Below, piece by piece: positions 1 to 7,441 of a stretch of DNA of 64,000 nt. The notes under the pieces are model-generated. The model was not told the DNA's origin, searched no databases, and saw only the letters and a program-made list of their open reading frames with translations. The translations under genes were made by a program, and so were the position numbers. Position 1 is the first letter of the stretch; every line of letters starts with the position of its first letter. The stretch is from positions 62,001-126,000 of the forward strand of contig NZ_SNYO01000004.1 in assembly GCF_004363095.1 (NCBI RefSeq), read 5' to 3'. The stretch comes from Actinomycetospora succinea. Lineage in GTDB: Bacteria; Actinomycetota; Actinomycetes; Mycobacteriales; Pseudonocardiaceae.

Positions 1-331
1 TCACGTAGGCGGCCTTGACCGTCTGCTGGAAGATCATGTCCGTCGCCTGCTGCGGGGTGTCGACGGGGACGAGCGTGAACTTCCCCGCCAGCGCCGGCGC
101 GGCCGACGCGATGAACGCCGCCGCTCCGGCGCCCACCACGGCCACCGGCAGGTCGTGCGGGACCGGCAGGTGCAGCGCGGTGATGTAGCAGAGCGGGAAC
201 ATGATCATGAAGAACAGGGGCAGCGTGAGCGCGAACCGCACGTTGCTGCGCTTCATCTCCGGGGACAGCTCGCCGGGGCCCGGGGCTGCCGGCCGGTCCT
301 GGTCCTGCTCCTGGTCCTGGTCGTCGCTCAT
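1..331 (-). CDS. N-terminal part of a DUF3533/YhgE-Pip-like membrane protein (cut by window edge)
   Basis: The frame opens at ATG 331 and runs off the left edge after 110 codons without a stop. The first 25 residues are acidic and Gln-rich. A hydrophobic segment follows at about residues 33-50, and then the stretch PHDLPVAVVG, which resembles the first extracytoplasmic part of YhgE/Pip or DUF3533 membrane proteins. These are often encoded next to a TetR gene, as here: the regulator ends 66 bases upstream on the same strand. Transport or efflux is a family inference only, and the C-terminal membrane domain is outside the window. Confidence 0.6.
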   Translation of the reverse strand, partial: MSDDQDQEQDQDRPAAPGPGELSPEMKRSNVRFALTLPLFFMIMFPLCYITALHLPVPHDLPVAVVGAGAAAFIASAAPALAGKFTLVPVDTPQQATDMIFQQTVKAAYV

Positions 332-397
332 GGCTCCCGTTCCTGGGCGCGGTGGTGGGCCGGCCCCCGCGGGTCGGCCGGGCGGTGCGGTCGCTCG

Positions 398-1012
398 TCA
401 GGGCGGCGGGGCGAGACCTGCGCGGACGAGGGCGACGACGCCGTCGAGGTGGTCGCGCGCGGCGGTCTCGGGCGACTCGGGGTGGTCGAGCCACAGGCCG
501 ACGGCGACGCGCAGGGCGGTCATCGCCGTCGCGGCGGTGGTGAGGACGTAGGGATCGGCGACCGTGCGGTCGGTGCGCCGGGCGATGCCCTCGGCGAGGG
601 CGGCCTCGGTGGCCTTGGTGGCGGCGTGCATCCGCCCGAGCAGCTCGGGGTGCTCGCGCAGCAGCAGGAGCTGCTGGTGCCAGACGCCCGAGCCGGTGGC
701 GGTGTCGAGGATGTCGGCGAGCACCCCGGCGGTCGCCGTGAGCGGGTCCTCGTCGGCGGGGCGGGCGACGACGGCGTCGGTGAGGTCGGTGGTGCCCTCG
801 GGACCGGCGCCGAAGAACGCGTCGTCCTTGCTGGTGAAGTGGTTGAAGAAGGTGCGCGGGGAGACGTCGACCTCGGCGCAGATGGCCTCGACGGTCACGG
901 CGTCCGGGCCGTGCTCCCGCCCGAGCCGGACGGCCACCTCGCGCAGCGCCGCGCGGGTCGCGGCCTTCTTGCGCTCACGCAGTCCGGGAGTCGGGGTGTC
1001 CCTCGCCGTCAC
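398..1012 (-). CDS. TetR/AcrR-family transcriptional regulator
   Basis: The protein has 204 residues, normal for TetR regulators. The N-terminal helix-turn-helix is clear: RERKKAATRAALREVA, then VTVEAICAEVDVSPRTFFNHF with the usual recognition-helix end. The rest is an alpha-helical ligand domain of unknown specificity. The start is GTG 1012, preceded by GGAGGACGCG. The gene is followed on the same strand by a DUF3533-like membrane protein, so it probably represses an export operon and itself. A 10-base palindrome 35 bases upstream is a possible operator. Confidence 0.92.
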   Translation of the reverse strand: MTARDTPTPGLRERKKAATRAALREVAVRLGREHGPDAVTVEAICAEVDVSPRTFFNHFTSKDDAFFGAGPEGTTDLTDAVVARPADEDPLTATAGVLADILDTATGSGVWHQQLLLLREHPELLGRMHAATKATEAALAEGIARRTDRTVADPYVLTTAATAMTALRVAVGLWLDHPESPETAARDHLDGVVALVRAGLAPPP

Positions 1013-1046
1013 CGCGTCCTCCCGTCACTCGCTGCGCCGACCGCAA

Positions 1047-1056
1047 GACTGCAGTC
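1047..1056. promoter_or_regulatory. Candidate TetR operator palindrome
   Basis: GACTGCAGTC is a perfect 10-base palindrome in the short AT-richer stretch just upstream of the TetR gene start at 1012. Its position fits autoregulation. The site is short, so chance is possible. Confidence 0.35.
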
Positions 1057-1118
1057 ACTGAATACATAGCTACGGTAACCATCTCGGCACCGGCGCATGC
1101 GCGGCTGTGAACGGGACC

Positions 1119-1760
1119 TCAGAGGGAGCTGACCCCGACCACGAAGAAGAAGAGCCAGAAGAGGATCCAGCCGACGATCGGGATGTAGCCGAGCACCAGG
1201 CCGGCGATCGTCATCCCGTGGCCGGTGTTCTGCCCGCTGCTCGTCTCGCGCCAGGCGAGGTGCCCGCAGATGACGGCGGCGATCGACGCGACGCCGGCGG
1301 TGAAGAACCCGAGGATCCCGCACACCAGCGCCGCCACCGCCAGCCCGGACACCGCGGGACCGGTGGGGTAGGAGCTGTACGAGGCCGGCGTGTAGGGGCC
1401 CTGGGGGTACGGCGTGTACGACGCGGCCGGGTAGGCGCTGTACGGATCCTGGGCGTAGGGCTGGGCGTAGGGCTGGGCGTACTGGCCCGAGCCGTACGGG
1501 TCCTGGGGGTACGGCTGCGCGTAGGGCTGCTGCTGCTGGTGCGCGCGGTCGGCGGCGTACGGGTCGGCGTAGGGCTCGAGCGCGTAGGGGCTCGGGCCGT
1601 AGGGGTCCGAGGAGTAGGGCTCGGAGGGCTGTCCGGTCGTCTGGCCCGCGTCCGGGGACGGGGTCGATGACGACGACGGGGTCCCTCCGGGCGGGACGAA
1701 GGGCGCCGGGGTGTCGTGCCCCTCCCGGCTGTCGCGCTGCGGTTCCCACGGCGAGCTCAC
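1119..1760 (-). CDS. DUF4190-type membrane protein with Tyr/Pro/Gly-rich N-terminus
   Basis: The first two thirds is low-complexity sequence with repeated YGxDPYG and YAQPYAQ units. The C-terminus has two hydrophobic segments, SGLAVAALVCGILGFFTAGV and MTIAGLVLGYIPIVGWILFW, separated by a short polar loop with HLAWRE. That is the DUF4190 pattern, a small two-helix membrane domain of unknown function. I chose GTG 1760 because TACGAT lies six bases upstream, which suggests a leaderless transcript. An in-frame ATG at 1871, with GAGAGG ten bases upstream, would add 37 residues. Confidence 0.75.
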   Translation of the reverse strand: MSSPWEPQRDSREGHDTPAPFVPPGGTPSSSSTPSPDAGQTTGQPSEPYSSDPYGPSPYALEPYADPYAADRAHQQQQPYAQPYPQDPYGSGQYAQPYAQPYAQDPYSAYPAASYTPYPQGPYTPASYSSYPTGPAVSGLAVAALVCGILGFFTAGVASIAAVICGHLAWRETSSGQNTGHGMTIAGLVLGYIPIVGWILFWLFFFVVGVSSL

Positions 1761-1766
1761 GCCCGG

Positions 1767-1772
1767 ATCGTA
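1767..1772 (-). promoter_or_regulatory. -10 element for a leaderless DUF4190 transcript
   Basis: On the minus strand TACGAT lies six bases before GTG 1760. With no Shine-Dalgarno sequence between them, transcription would start at or next to the start codon. Confidence 0.4.
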
Positions 1773-1828
1773 GGACGACGTCCCGATCTCCGGGGTGTGC
1801 GCGACACACCCAGGGCCCGGCGGACCGG

Positions 1829-1891
1829 CCGCGAGAGGCACCGTCGGCAGGCGCCGGGTCTCGTCGATCATGCGGAAGGTGCCTCTCGCGG
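1829..1891 (-). repeat. 14-base perfect inverted repeat with a 35-base loop
   Basis: CCGCGAGAGGCACC at 1829-1842 is exactly repeated in reverse complement at 1878-1891. The pair lies just after the stop of the repeat protein at 1896 and over the ATG 1871 alternative start of the DUF4190 gene. It could act as a long-loop terminator or as a paired operator. Confidence 0.55.
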
Positions 1892-1895
1892 GGAT

Positions 1896-2300
1896 TCAGA
1901 GCGCCGGGATGACGACGTCGGCGTAGGTGTCGCCGTCGGTGTCGGCGACCGCGACCGGGCCGTCCTCGCCGTACGGGGCGCCGTCGGTGATCGCGGCGTC
2001 GCCGTAGCCGTCGGCGTCGGTGTCGAGGACGACCTCGTCGACGCGGCCGTCGTGGTCGTGGTCGGAGACCGCGTACTCGTCGACGCCGTCGTGGTCGCGG
2101 TCCGCGGAGGCGGTCTCGGCGTAGCCGTCGCCGTCGGCGTCGGTGGCCGTCGACTCGTATTGGCCGTCGTGGTCGCCGTCGAACGACGTCATGGTCGGCG
2201 CACCGGCCGGGATCTGCAGGAGGCCGCCGTCGGCGCCGTAGGTGGTGCCGTCGCCGGTGGTGTACGTGCCGGAGGTGTCAGCAGTGCCGGGGTCGCTCAT
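1896..2300 (-). CDS. Acidic Asp-rich repeat protein (EF-hand/thrombospondin-3-like repeats)
   Basis: The 134-residue protein is built from repeats of the form DxDxDGxxE/D: DGDHDGQYE, DADGDGYAE, DRDHDGVDE, DHDHDGRVDE, DTDADGYGD and DTDGDTYAD. Spaced Asp residues of this kind usually bind Ca2+ in EF-hand, dockerin or thrombospondin type 3 repeats. No signal peptide or membrane segment is visible. The start at ATG 2300 follows GAGGAG with good spacing. The gene lies 80 bases beyond the stop of the FHA-ABC transporter on the same strand, so co-transcription is possible. Function is unknown. Confidence 0.8.
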   Translation of the reverse strand: MSDPGTADTSGTYTTGDGTTYGADGGLLQIPAGAPTMTSFDGDHDGQYESTATDADGDGYAETASADRDHDGVDEYAVSDHDHDGRVDEVVLDTDADGYGDAAITDGAPYGEDGPVAVADTDGDTYADVVIPAL

Positions 2301-2380
2301 CGTGGGCTCCTCGCCGAGGGGATGACGTGGTCGACCCTCTGACGCTCGGAGCGCCGCCGAATGTTTCTGAGGAATCCCTG

Positions 2381-4795
2381 TCAGCGGCGCCGGCCGCTGC
2401 GGATCGGCTCGATGCGGCGCAGCAGCACGGCCGTAAGCAGCGCGAACAGCACGGTGAGGCCGACCAGCGCGCCGAAGTCGAGCAGCCAGGTGGCGGCGTC
2501 GTGGTCCCACAGCGGGTCGTGCTCGCGGTACGGCGTGGGCAGGCCGGGGCCGCTGGGGATGCCGATGGTCGAGGCGCCCATCGCGAAGCCCCACCGCGCC
2601 GGCACCAGCCACGACAGCTGCGCGAGGACGGGGCTCGACTGAATCTGCAGCAGGGCGCTCGAGAGGATGAACTGCAGCATCGCGAGCAGCACCAGCAGCG
2701 GCATCCCGCGGTCGGCGTTGGTGATCGCCGCGGAGACCGCGAGGCCGAGGGCCATGCTCGCCACCGTCACGCCGAGCAGGGCGACGACGATCTCCACGGC
2801 ACCCGAGCCGAGCAGCACCGCCTCGTCCGGGGCCGGGCGCCCGATCATGCCGAGCACGCCGAGCAGGACCGCCTGGACGCCGGTGATCGCGAGCAGCACC
2901 GTCAGCTTCGACGCGAGGTAGGCGCCGCGGGACAGCCCGATCGCCCGTTCCCGGCGGTAGATCTCGCGTTCCTTGACGACCTCGCGGATCGCCGCCGCCG
3001 ACCCCATCAGCGCTGCCCCGACGACGAACACGAGTAGCAGGCTGTTCGGGTTGCCCGGCGTGCCGCGGGCCTGCGCGGCCTGCGAGAGACCGGTGTCGCC
3101 GGGCAGGGCGTGGGTGAGCGCGGCGAGCAGCAGCGGCAGGGCCGCCATGAAGATCGTGTATTGGCGGTCGGCGAGCACGACCGCGAGGTAGCGCCGGCAC
3201 AGCACCGCGAACTGCGTGAGCACGGGCTGCTGGCGCGGCGCGGGCGCGGTGGCGTGGACCCCGGGCCGCCGCTGCGCGTCGGGCGCGCCGACGTAGCGGG
3301 CCCACTGCGGCGAGCGCCGGTAGCGGTCGGCCCAGTCGACGTGCTTCTCGCGGTCGAGGAGCAGGAAGAGGTCGGCGAAGTCGGTGACACCGAAGTAGGT
3401 GAGCGCTTCCTGCGGGGGCCCGAAGTAGGCGACGGTGCCGCCGGGGGCGAGGAGGAGCAGGCGGTCGCAGACGTCGAGGTTGGCGACGTTGTGGGTGACG
3501 ACGACGACGGTGCGGCCGTCGTCGGCGAGTCCGCGCAGGGTGTGCATGACTGACTTGTCGAGGCCGGGGTCGAGCCCGCTCGTGGGTTCGTCGAGGAAGA
3601 GCAGCGAGGGGCGGGTGAGGAGCTCGAGCGCGACCGAGGTGCGCTTGCGCTGGCCGCCCGACAGGCAGTCGATGCGCTGGTCGGCCTGGCCGGTGAGCCC
3701 GAGCTCGCCGATGACCTCCTCGATCCGGCGGTCACGGTCGGCGGCCGCGACGTCGGTGGGGAAGCGCAGCCGCGCCGCGTACGCCAGCGCCCGCCGGACG
3801 GTCAGCTGCGGGTGCAGGATGTCGTCCTGCGGCACGAGCCCGATGCGCTGGCGCAGCTCGTCGTAGTCGGTGTAGAGATCGCGACCCGCGTACTCGACGA
3901 CACCCTCGTCGGCGGGACGGAAACCGGTCAGCGCGCGCAGCAGCGTCGACTTCCCGGCGCCCGACGGCCCGACCACCGCCAGCAGGCTCCGGCTGCCGAG
4001 CGAGAACCCGACGCCTGAGAGCAGCGTCTTGTCGCCCTCGCGGACGACGAGGCCGTCGGCGCGGAACCCGATGTCGCCCGTGTCCACGTGTTCGACGAGC
4101 CGGTCACCGTCCAGGTGGAACAGCGCGTGCCCGATCCCGACCACCGACGCCGGACCGACCGGCGCGCGCCGGACCCGGGCGCCGTCGACGAACGTGCCGT
4201 TGGGGCTGCCGAGGTCGACGATGTCCCAGCCGCCGTCGGGCCGTCGCACGAGGTCGGCGTGGTGGCGGGAGACGAGCAGGTCGTGGACGACGACGTCGTT
4301 GTCGTCGGCGCGCCCGATCCGCACGCGGGGGGTGACGGGCTCGGGGCCGCTGCGCGGCAGGTCGGCGGTGACGGCGAGGCGGTGCACCGCCGAGAGCCGG
4401 CCCTGCGCCGACGAGCGCGCCGCCGCGGGCACGGTGACGGTCGCCCGCTCCGGACCTGGTGGGGCCGGGCGCGGGGGCACCGCGACGGCGTGCAGCTCGG
4501 GTCCGGCGGCGTCGCCGAGCCGGACCGTCACGGGACCCGACACCGTGATCTCGCGGAACGGGCGGCCGCCGGCGAAGGAGCCGTTGCGGCTGCGGTCGAC
4601 GATCTGCCAGCCGGCGGGCGTGGACCGGATCAGCAGGTGCTCGCGGGACACCCGCGGGCCGACGAGCTGGAGGTCGGACGCCTCGTCGCGCCCGACCACG
4701 AGGCTCTCACCGGGGTGCAGCGTCCGGTGCCGCCCGCCGGCGCGGATCTCCAGGGACGACGCGACGGGCGCGGCGCGCACCGGGTCGAACGCCAT
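2381..4795 (-). CDS. ABC exporter with two N-terminal FHA domains (Rv1747-like), copy 1
   Basis: The 804-residue protein fuses two FHA domains, an ABC ATPase and a membrane domain. FHA1 is near residues 30-80 (VGRDEASD, SREH, RSRNGSF) and FHA2 near 158-206 (IGRADDND, SRHH, GSPNGTF). Walker A GPSGAGKST is at 276-284, followed by the signature LSGGQRKR and Walker B LLFLDEPTSGLD. The C-terminal 280 residues hold about six membrane helices and the loop EREIYRRERAIGL. Mycobacterium tuberculosis Rv1747 has the same order and is phosphorylated by the kinase PknF. FHA domains bind phosphothreonine, so control by the nearby kinases is likely. The substrate is unknown. A second copy lies at 10433-12967. 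Confidence 0.93.
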   Translation of the reverse strand: MAFDPVRAAPVASSLEIRAGGRHRTLHPGESLVVGRDEASDLQLVGPRVSREHLLIRSTPAGWQIVDRSRNGSFAGGRPFREITVSGPVTVRLGDAAGPELHAVAVPPRPAPPGPERATVTVPAAARSSAQGRLSAVHRLAVTADLPRSGPEPVTPRVRIGRADDNDVVVHDLLVSRHHADLVRRPDGGWDIVDLGSPNGTFVDGARVRRAPVGPASVVGIGHALFHLDGDRLVEHVDTGDIGFRADGLVVREGDKTLLSGVGFSLGSRSLLAVVGPSGAGKSTLLRALTGFRPADEGVVEYAGRDLYTDYDELRQRIGLVPQDDILHPQLTVRRALAYAARLRFPTDVAAADRDRRIEEVIGELGLTGQADQRIDCLSGGQRKRTSVALELLTRPSLLFLDEPTSGLDPGLDKSVMHTLRGLADDGRTVVVVTHNVANLDVCDRLLLLAPGGTVAYFGPPQEALTYFGVTDFADLFLLLDREKHVDWADRYRRSPQWARYVGAPDAQRRPGVHATAPAPRQQPVLTQFAVLCRRYLAVVLADRQYTIFMAALPLLLAALTHALPGDTGLSQAAQARGTPGNPNSLLLVFVVGAALMGSAAAIREVVKEREIYRRERAIGLSRGAYLASKLTVLLAITGVQAVLLGVLGMIGRPAPDEAVLLGSGAVEIVVALLGVTVASMALGLAVSAAITNADRGMPLLVLLAMLQFILSSALLQIQSSPVLAQLSWLVPARWGFAMGASTIGIPSGPGLPTPYREHDPLWDHDAATWLLDFGALVGLTVLFALLTAVLLRRIEPIRSGRRR

Positions 4796-4801
4796 GCGCG
4801 C

Positions 4802-4807
4802 AACCTA
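4802..4807 (-). promoter_or_regulatory. -10 element for a leaderless FHA-ABC transcript
   Basis: On the minus strand TAGGTT sits six bases before ATG 4795 and no Shine-Dalgarno sequence is present. The transporter may therefore have its own leaderless promoter inside the 27-base gap after the upstream gene. Confidence 0.45.
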
Positions 4808-4822
4808 GTGGGTGCGTGATCC

Positions 4823-5365
4823 TCAGGGGAGCCGGATGAACGCCATCCGGCCCTGGGCGTCGACGCCGACGAGGGCGCCGCCGGCGGCGGTGTAGCGGTA
4901 CAGACCCGCGCGGCGCTGTGGCGGCTCGCGCAGCGCGGCGAGGAGCGCGTCCCGGTTGGCGGGCTGGGAGAGCAGCGGCGCGACCTGCGACCACGGCGCG
5001 GCGTTGACGGCGGTCGACGGCTGGTAGCGCTGCTGGACGGCGGGGAGGTCGCCGGTCCCGATCGCGGTGTAGAGGCCCTGCACCCCGGTGGCCACGGCCG
5101 CGGGCAGGGCGCGCCCGGCGGTGTCGGTGACGGCGGGGGTGCCGGCCGGGACGGGTGCCGGGGTGGGCGCCGGCGCGGCGGCCGCGCTCGGGGCCGGGGC
5201 GGGCTGGGCCGGGGGTGCGGCCTCCGTCGTGCCCGCGGGGGAGATCGGCGTCGTGACGAGGGTGAGGACGGCCAGGGCCGCGGCGACGAGGATCGCGACG
5301 CCGAGGGCCGCGCTCGCGATCCAGGGCCCGCGTCCGGCGCCGACGCTCGCCGCGGGCGCGCTCAT
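4823..5365 (-). CDS. Single-pass membrane protein with Ala/Pro linker and small extracellular domain
   Basis: The protein has 180 residues. A transmembrane helix at about residues 12-37 is followed by a 50-residue Ala/Pro-rich linker and a C-terminal domain of about 100 residues that I do not recognise (GVQGLYTAIGTGDLPAVQQ, ending RMAFIRLP). The topology is a short inside end and a large outside domain. It lies directly upstream of FHA-ABC copy 1, in the position relative to a transporter that the sensor-like gene at 9537-10436 mirrors for copy 2. The start at ATG 5365 is a choice; no strong ribosome site is visible. Confidence 0.75.
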   Translation of the reverse strand: MSAPAASVGAGRGPWIASAALGVAILVAAALAVLTLVTTPISPAGTTEAAPPAQPAPAPSAAAAPAPTPAPVPAGTPAVTDTAGRALPAAVATGVQGLYTAIGTGDLPAVQQRYQPSTAVNAAPWSQVAPLLSQPANRDALLAALREPPQRRAGLYRYTAAGGALVGVDAQGRMAFIRLP

Positions 5366-5551
5366 CGCCACGACGCCGTGAGGTGCTCGGCGATCCCGGT
5401 GCTGCTCATGTGCCCTCCTCGATCCGTCCCGCCGCAGTATCGGGACGATCACCCACCCGTGTTACCGCTGGTCGGGCAGTCTGCGTCACTCGGTCGTGGT
5501 TCGTACAGCCCGGGGGGACGGAGCGCAGCGGAGCTCGACCGATCGACATCG

Positions 5552-7411
5552 TCACGGCGGTGGCAGACGGGGGACGGCGACGGCGGCGAGGGCGACGGCG
5601 TCCGCGCAGAGCGCGTCGACCGGTCGGGCGCCGAGGACCGAGACCTCGAGCAGCTCGACCCGCTCACCGCCGCCGGGGACGGTCGACGAGCGCTGGGCGA
5701 CCGCGGCGTCGCACGAGCTCGCGCGCGGCGTGACCGCGGCCGCGCGCCCGGCGATCTCCGTCGTCGGCGCGAACGCCCGCCGGCGCTCGACCCCGACGTC
5801 GACCACGGCGGATCCGGTGCCCCAGCGGCACGACCAGCCGCCGACGCCGGGGGCGACACGGGTCGCGTCGAGCCCGGGCACGGCACCGAGGTCGGCGGGG
5901 GAGAGCACGGCGCAGGTGTCGACCGTCGTGAGGGCGTTCGGCGGGTCGGCGACCGGGCGACGGGGCAGCGGCGTGCTGCGCTGGAGGGCGCGCACCGTCG
6001 TGTCGGTGGCGGCGTCGGCGGTCGCGCACGCGTCGGCGCGCGAGCCCGGGGCCACCAGGGCGTCGACCGCGACCTGGACGCCCTCGGTGGTCACCACCGT
6101 GCGCGTGCACAGCCCGGGCTGCGGGGGCGGGCGCCGGACGAGCAGGCCGCCGACCCGGTCCTCCGGGCCGGCGGTCACCGTGGTCGCGACGGGCTCGAGC
6201 GTGGCCACCACGGCGACGTCGCCGCCCGGCGCGCGGACGTCGACCGTGCACGACGCCGGGCTGCCGAGGTCGGGGACCACGCGCGCGGAGCCGGCGGGGG
6301 CCAGCGCGGCCGGGTCGACGAGGGAGCACGGCTCGACGGTGCCCGGGTCGCCGATCACCGCGGGCACGACGCGGTCGCCGGGCCCGGCCGCCGGCCCCGG
6401 GTCGCGGAGCAGCGCCACGCCCGCGACCGCCGCGACGAGCACGACCACCGCCGCGACGACCCCGGCGACGACGACCGACCGGCGGCGCGGGGAGCCGGGG
6501 CCGCCGGTGCTCGGGGGCGGGCCGACCGGGCGTGGGGGTGGAGGGAGCGGCGGTGTGGGGGCACCGGGCGGCCGCGACCCGGCGCGTGCCCCACCGGATC
6601 GGCGCGGTGCGGACGGGCGCGGCGGTGCCGGGAGCAGACCCACGGGCGCGGTCGGCCGGACGGCGTCCCCGGGCGGCTCGGTCACCGGGACCGTCGTGGC
6701 CCGGCTCGGCGACCACGCGTCGGCGGCCACCGGGGTCGTGATGACCTCGGTGAGGCGGGGGCCGGCGGGCTCGTCGTCGAGCGCGCGCAGGTCGCGCACG
6801 AACGCGGCGCCGAGCTCCCCGGGCGTCCCGCCGTGCTCGTGCGCCACGCGGGCGAGGAGCCTCCCGACGTCGCCGGCGTCCCCGTCGACCGGGACCGCGG
6901 CGAGGGTCGCGGCGAGCGCGCGGACGTCGTCGTCCTCGGCGGCGGGACGGTCGTCCGGGCGCCGGCCCGAGGGCGCGCCGAGCAGCCACACCCCCGCGGA
7001 CTCCCCGACGAGCACGACGTCCGCGCCGATCCGCCCGTGCACCAGGCGCGCCGCGTGCGCCGCGGCGAGCGCCTCGGCCAGGACCCGCGCGATCTCGCGC
7101 AGTCGGCGCGCCGGCACGGCACCGACGGCGCCGAGCCCCCGGGCGCCGGCGGGGACGTCGTGGACGAGCCACAGCGCCCGGTCCCGCCCGGCCGCGACGT
7201 CGCGGGCCGGCGCGAGACCGGGGTGCGGGTGCCCGTCGCCGCGCCGGACGTCGCGTGCGACGCGGGTCAGGGCACCCGTCCCCTCGCCGTCGAGGGCCAC
7301 GGCCACCACGTCGCGGTCGTCCCACTCGTCGTGCGCCGCGCGCACGGCCGCGGTGAGCGCGGCCCCGAGGCGGTAGTGGCCGCCCGAGAGCAGCTCACCG
7401 TCGTCGGTCAC
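5552..7411 (-). CDS. Pseudokinase membrane protein with two DUF3558-like extracellular domains
   Basis: The 619-residue protein begins like a Ser/Thr kinase but has lost the catalytic residues. The catalytic-loop HRD motif reads HGR at 125-127, the Asn is missing (GADVVLV), and the DFG position reads GAP near 145-147. No glycine-rich loop or VAVK lysine is recognisable. After a Pro-rich linker comes a membrane helix at about 305-330. Outside lie two DUF3558-like Cys-paired modules, EPCSLVDPAAL...ASCTVDV and DTCAVLSPADL...WSCRWG. It starts at GTG 7411, 30 bases after the stop of the kinase upstream, so the two are co-transcribed. A scaffold or phospho-sensor role is inferred. Confidence 0.8.
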   Translation of the reverse strand: MTDDGELLSGGHYRLGAALTAAVRAAHDEWDDRDVVAVALDGEGTGALTRVARDVRRGDGHPHPGLAPARDVAAGRDRALWLVHDVPAGARGLGAVGAVPARRLREIARVLAEALAAAHAARLVHGRIGADVVLVGESAGVWLLGAPSGRRPDDRPAAEDDDVRALAATLAAVPVDGDAGDVGRLLARVAHEHGGTPGELGAAFVRDLRALDDEPAGPRLTEVITTPVAADAWSPSRATTVPVTEPPGDAVRPTAPVGLLPAPPRPSAPRRSGGARAGSRPPGAPTPPLPPPPRPVGPPPSTGGPGSPRRRSVVVAGVVAAVVVLVAAVAGVALLRDPGPAAGPGDRVVPAVIGDPGTVEPCSLVDPAALAPAGSARVVPDLGSPASCTVDVRAPGGDVAVVATLEPVATTVTAGPEDRVGGLLVRRPPPQPGLCTRTVVTTEGVQVAVDALVAPGSRADACATADAATDTTVRALQRSTPLPRRPVADPPNALTTVDTCAVLSPADLGAVPGLDATRVAPGVGGWSCRWGTGSAVVDVGVERRRAFAPTTEIAGRAAAVTPRASSCDAAVAQRSSTVPGGGERVELLEVSVLGARPVDALCADAVALAAVAVPRLPPP

Positions 7412-7441
7412 GGTCGTCCGATCCGGTCCGCAGGGGCCGGG

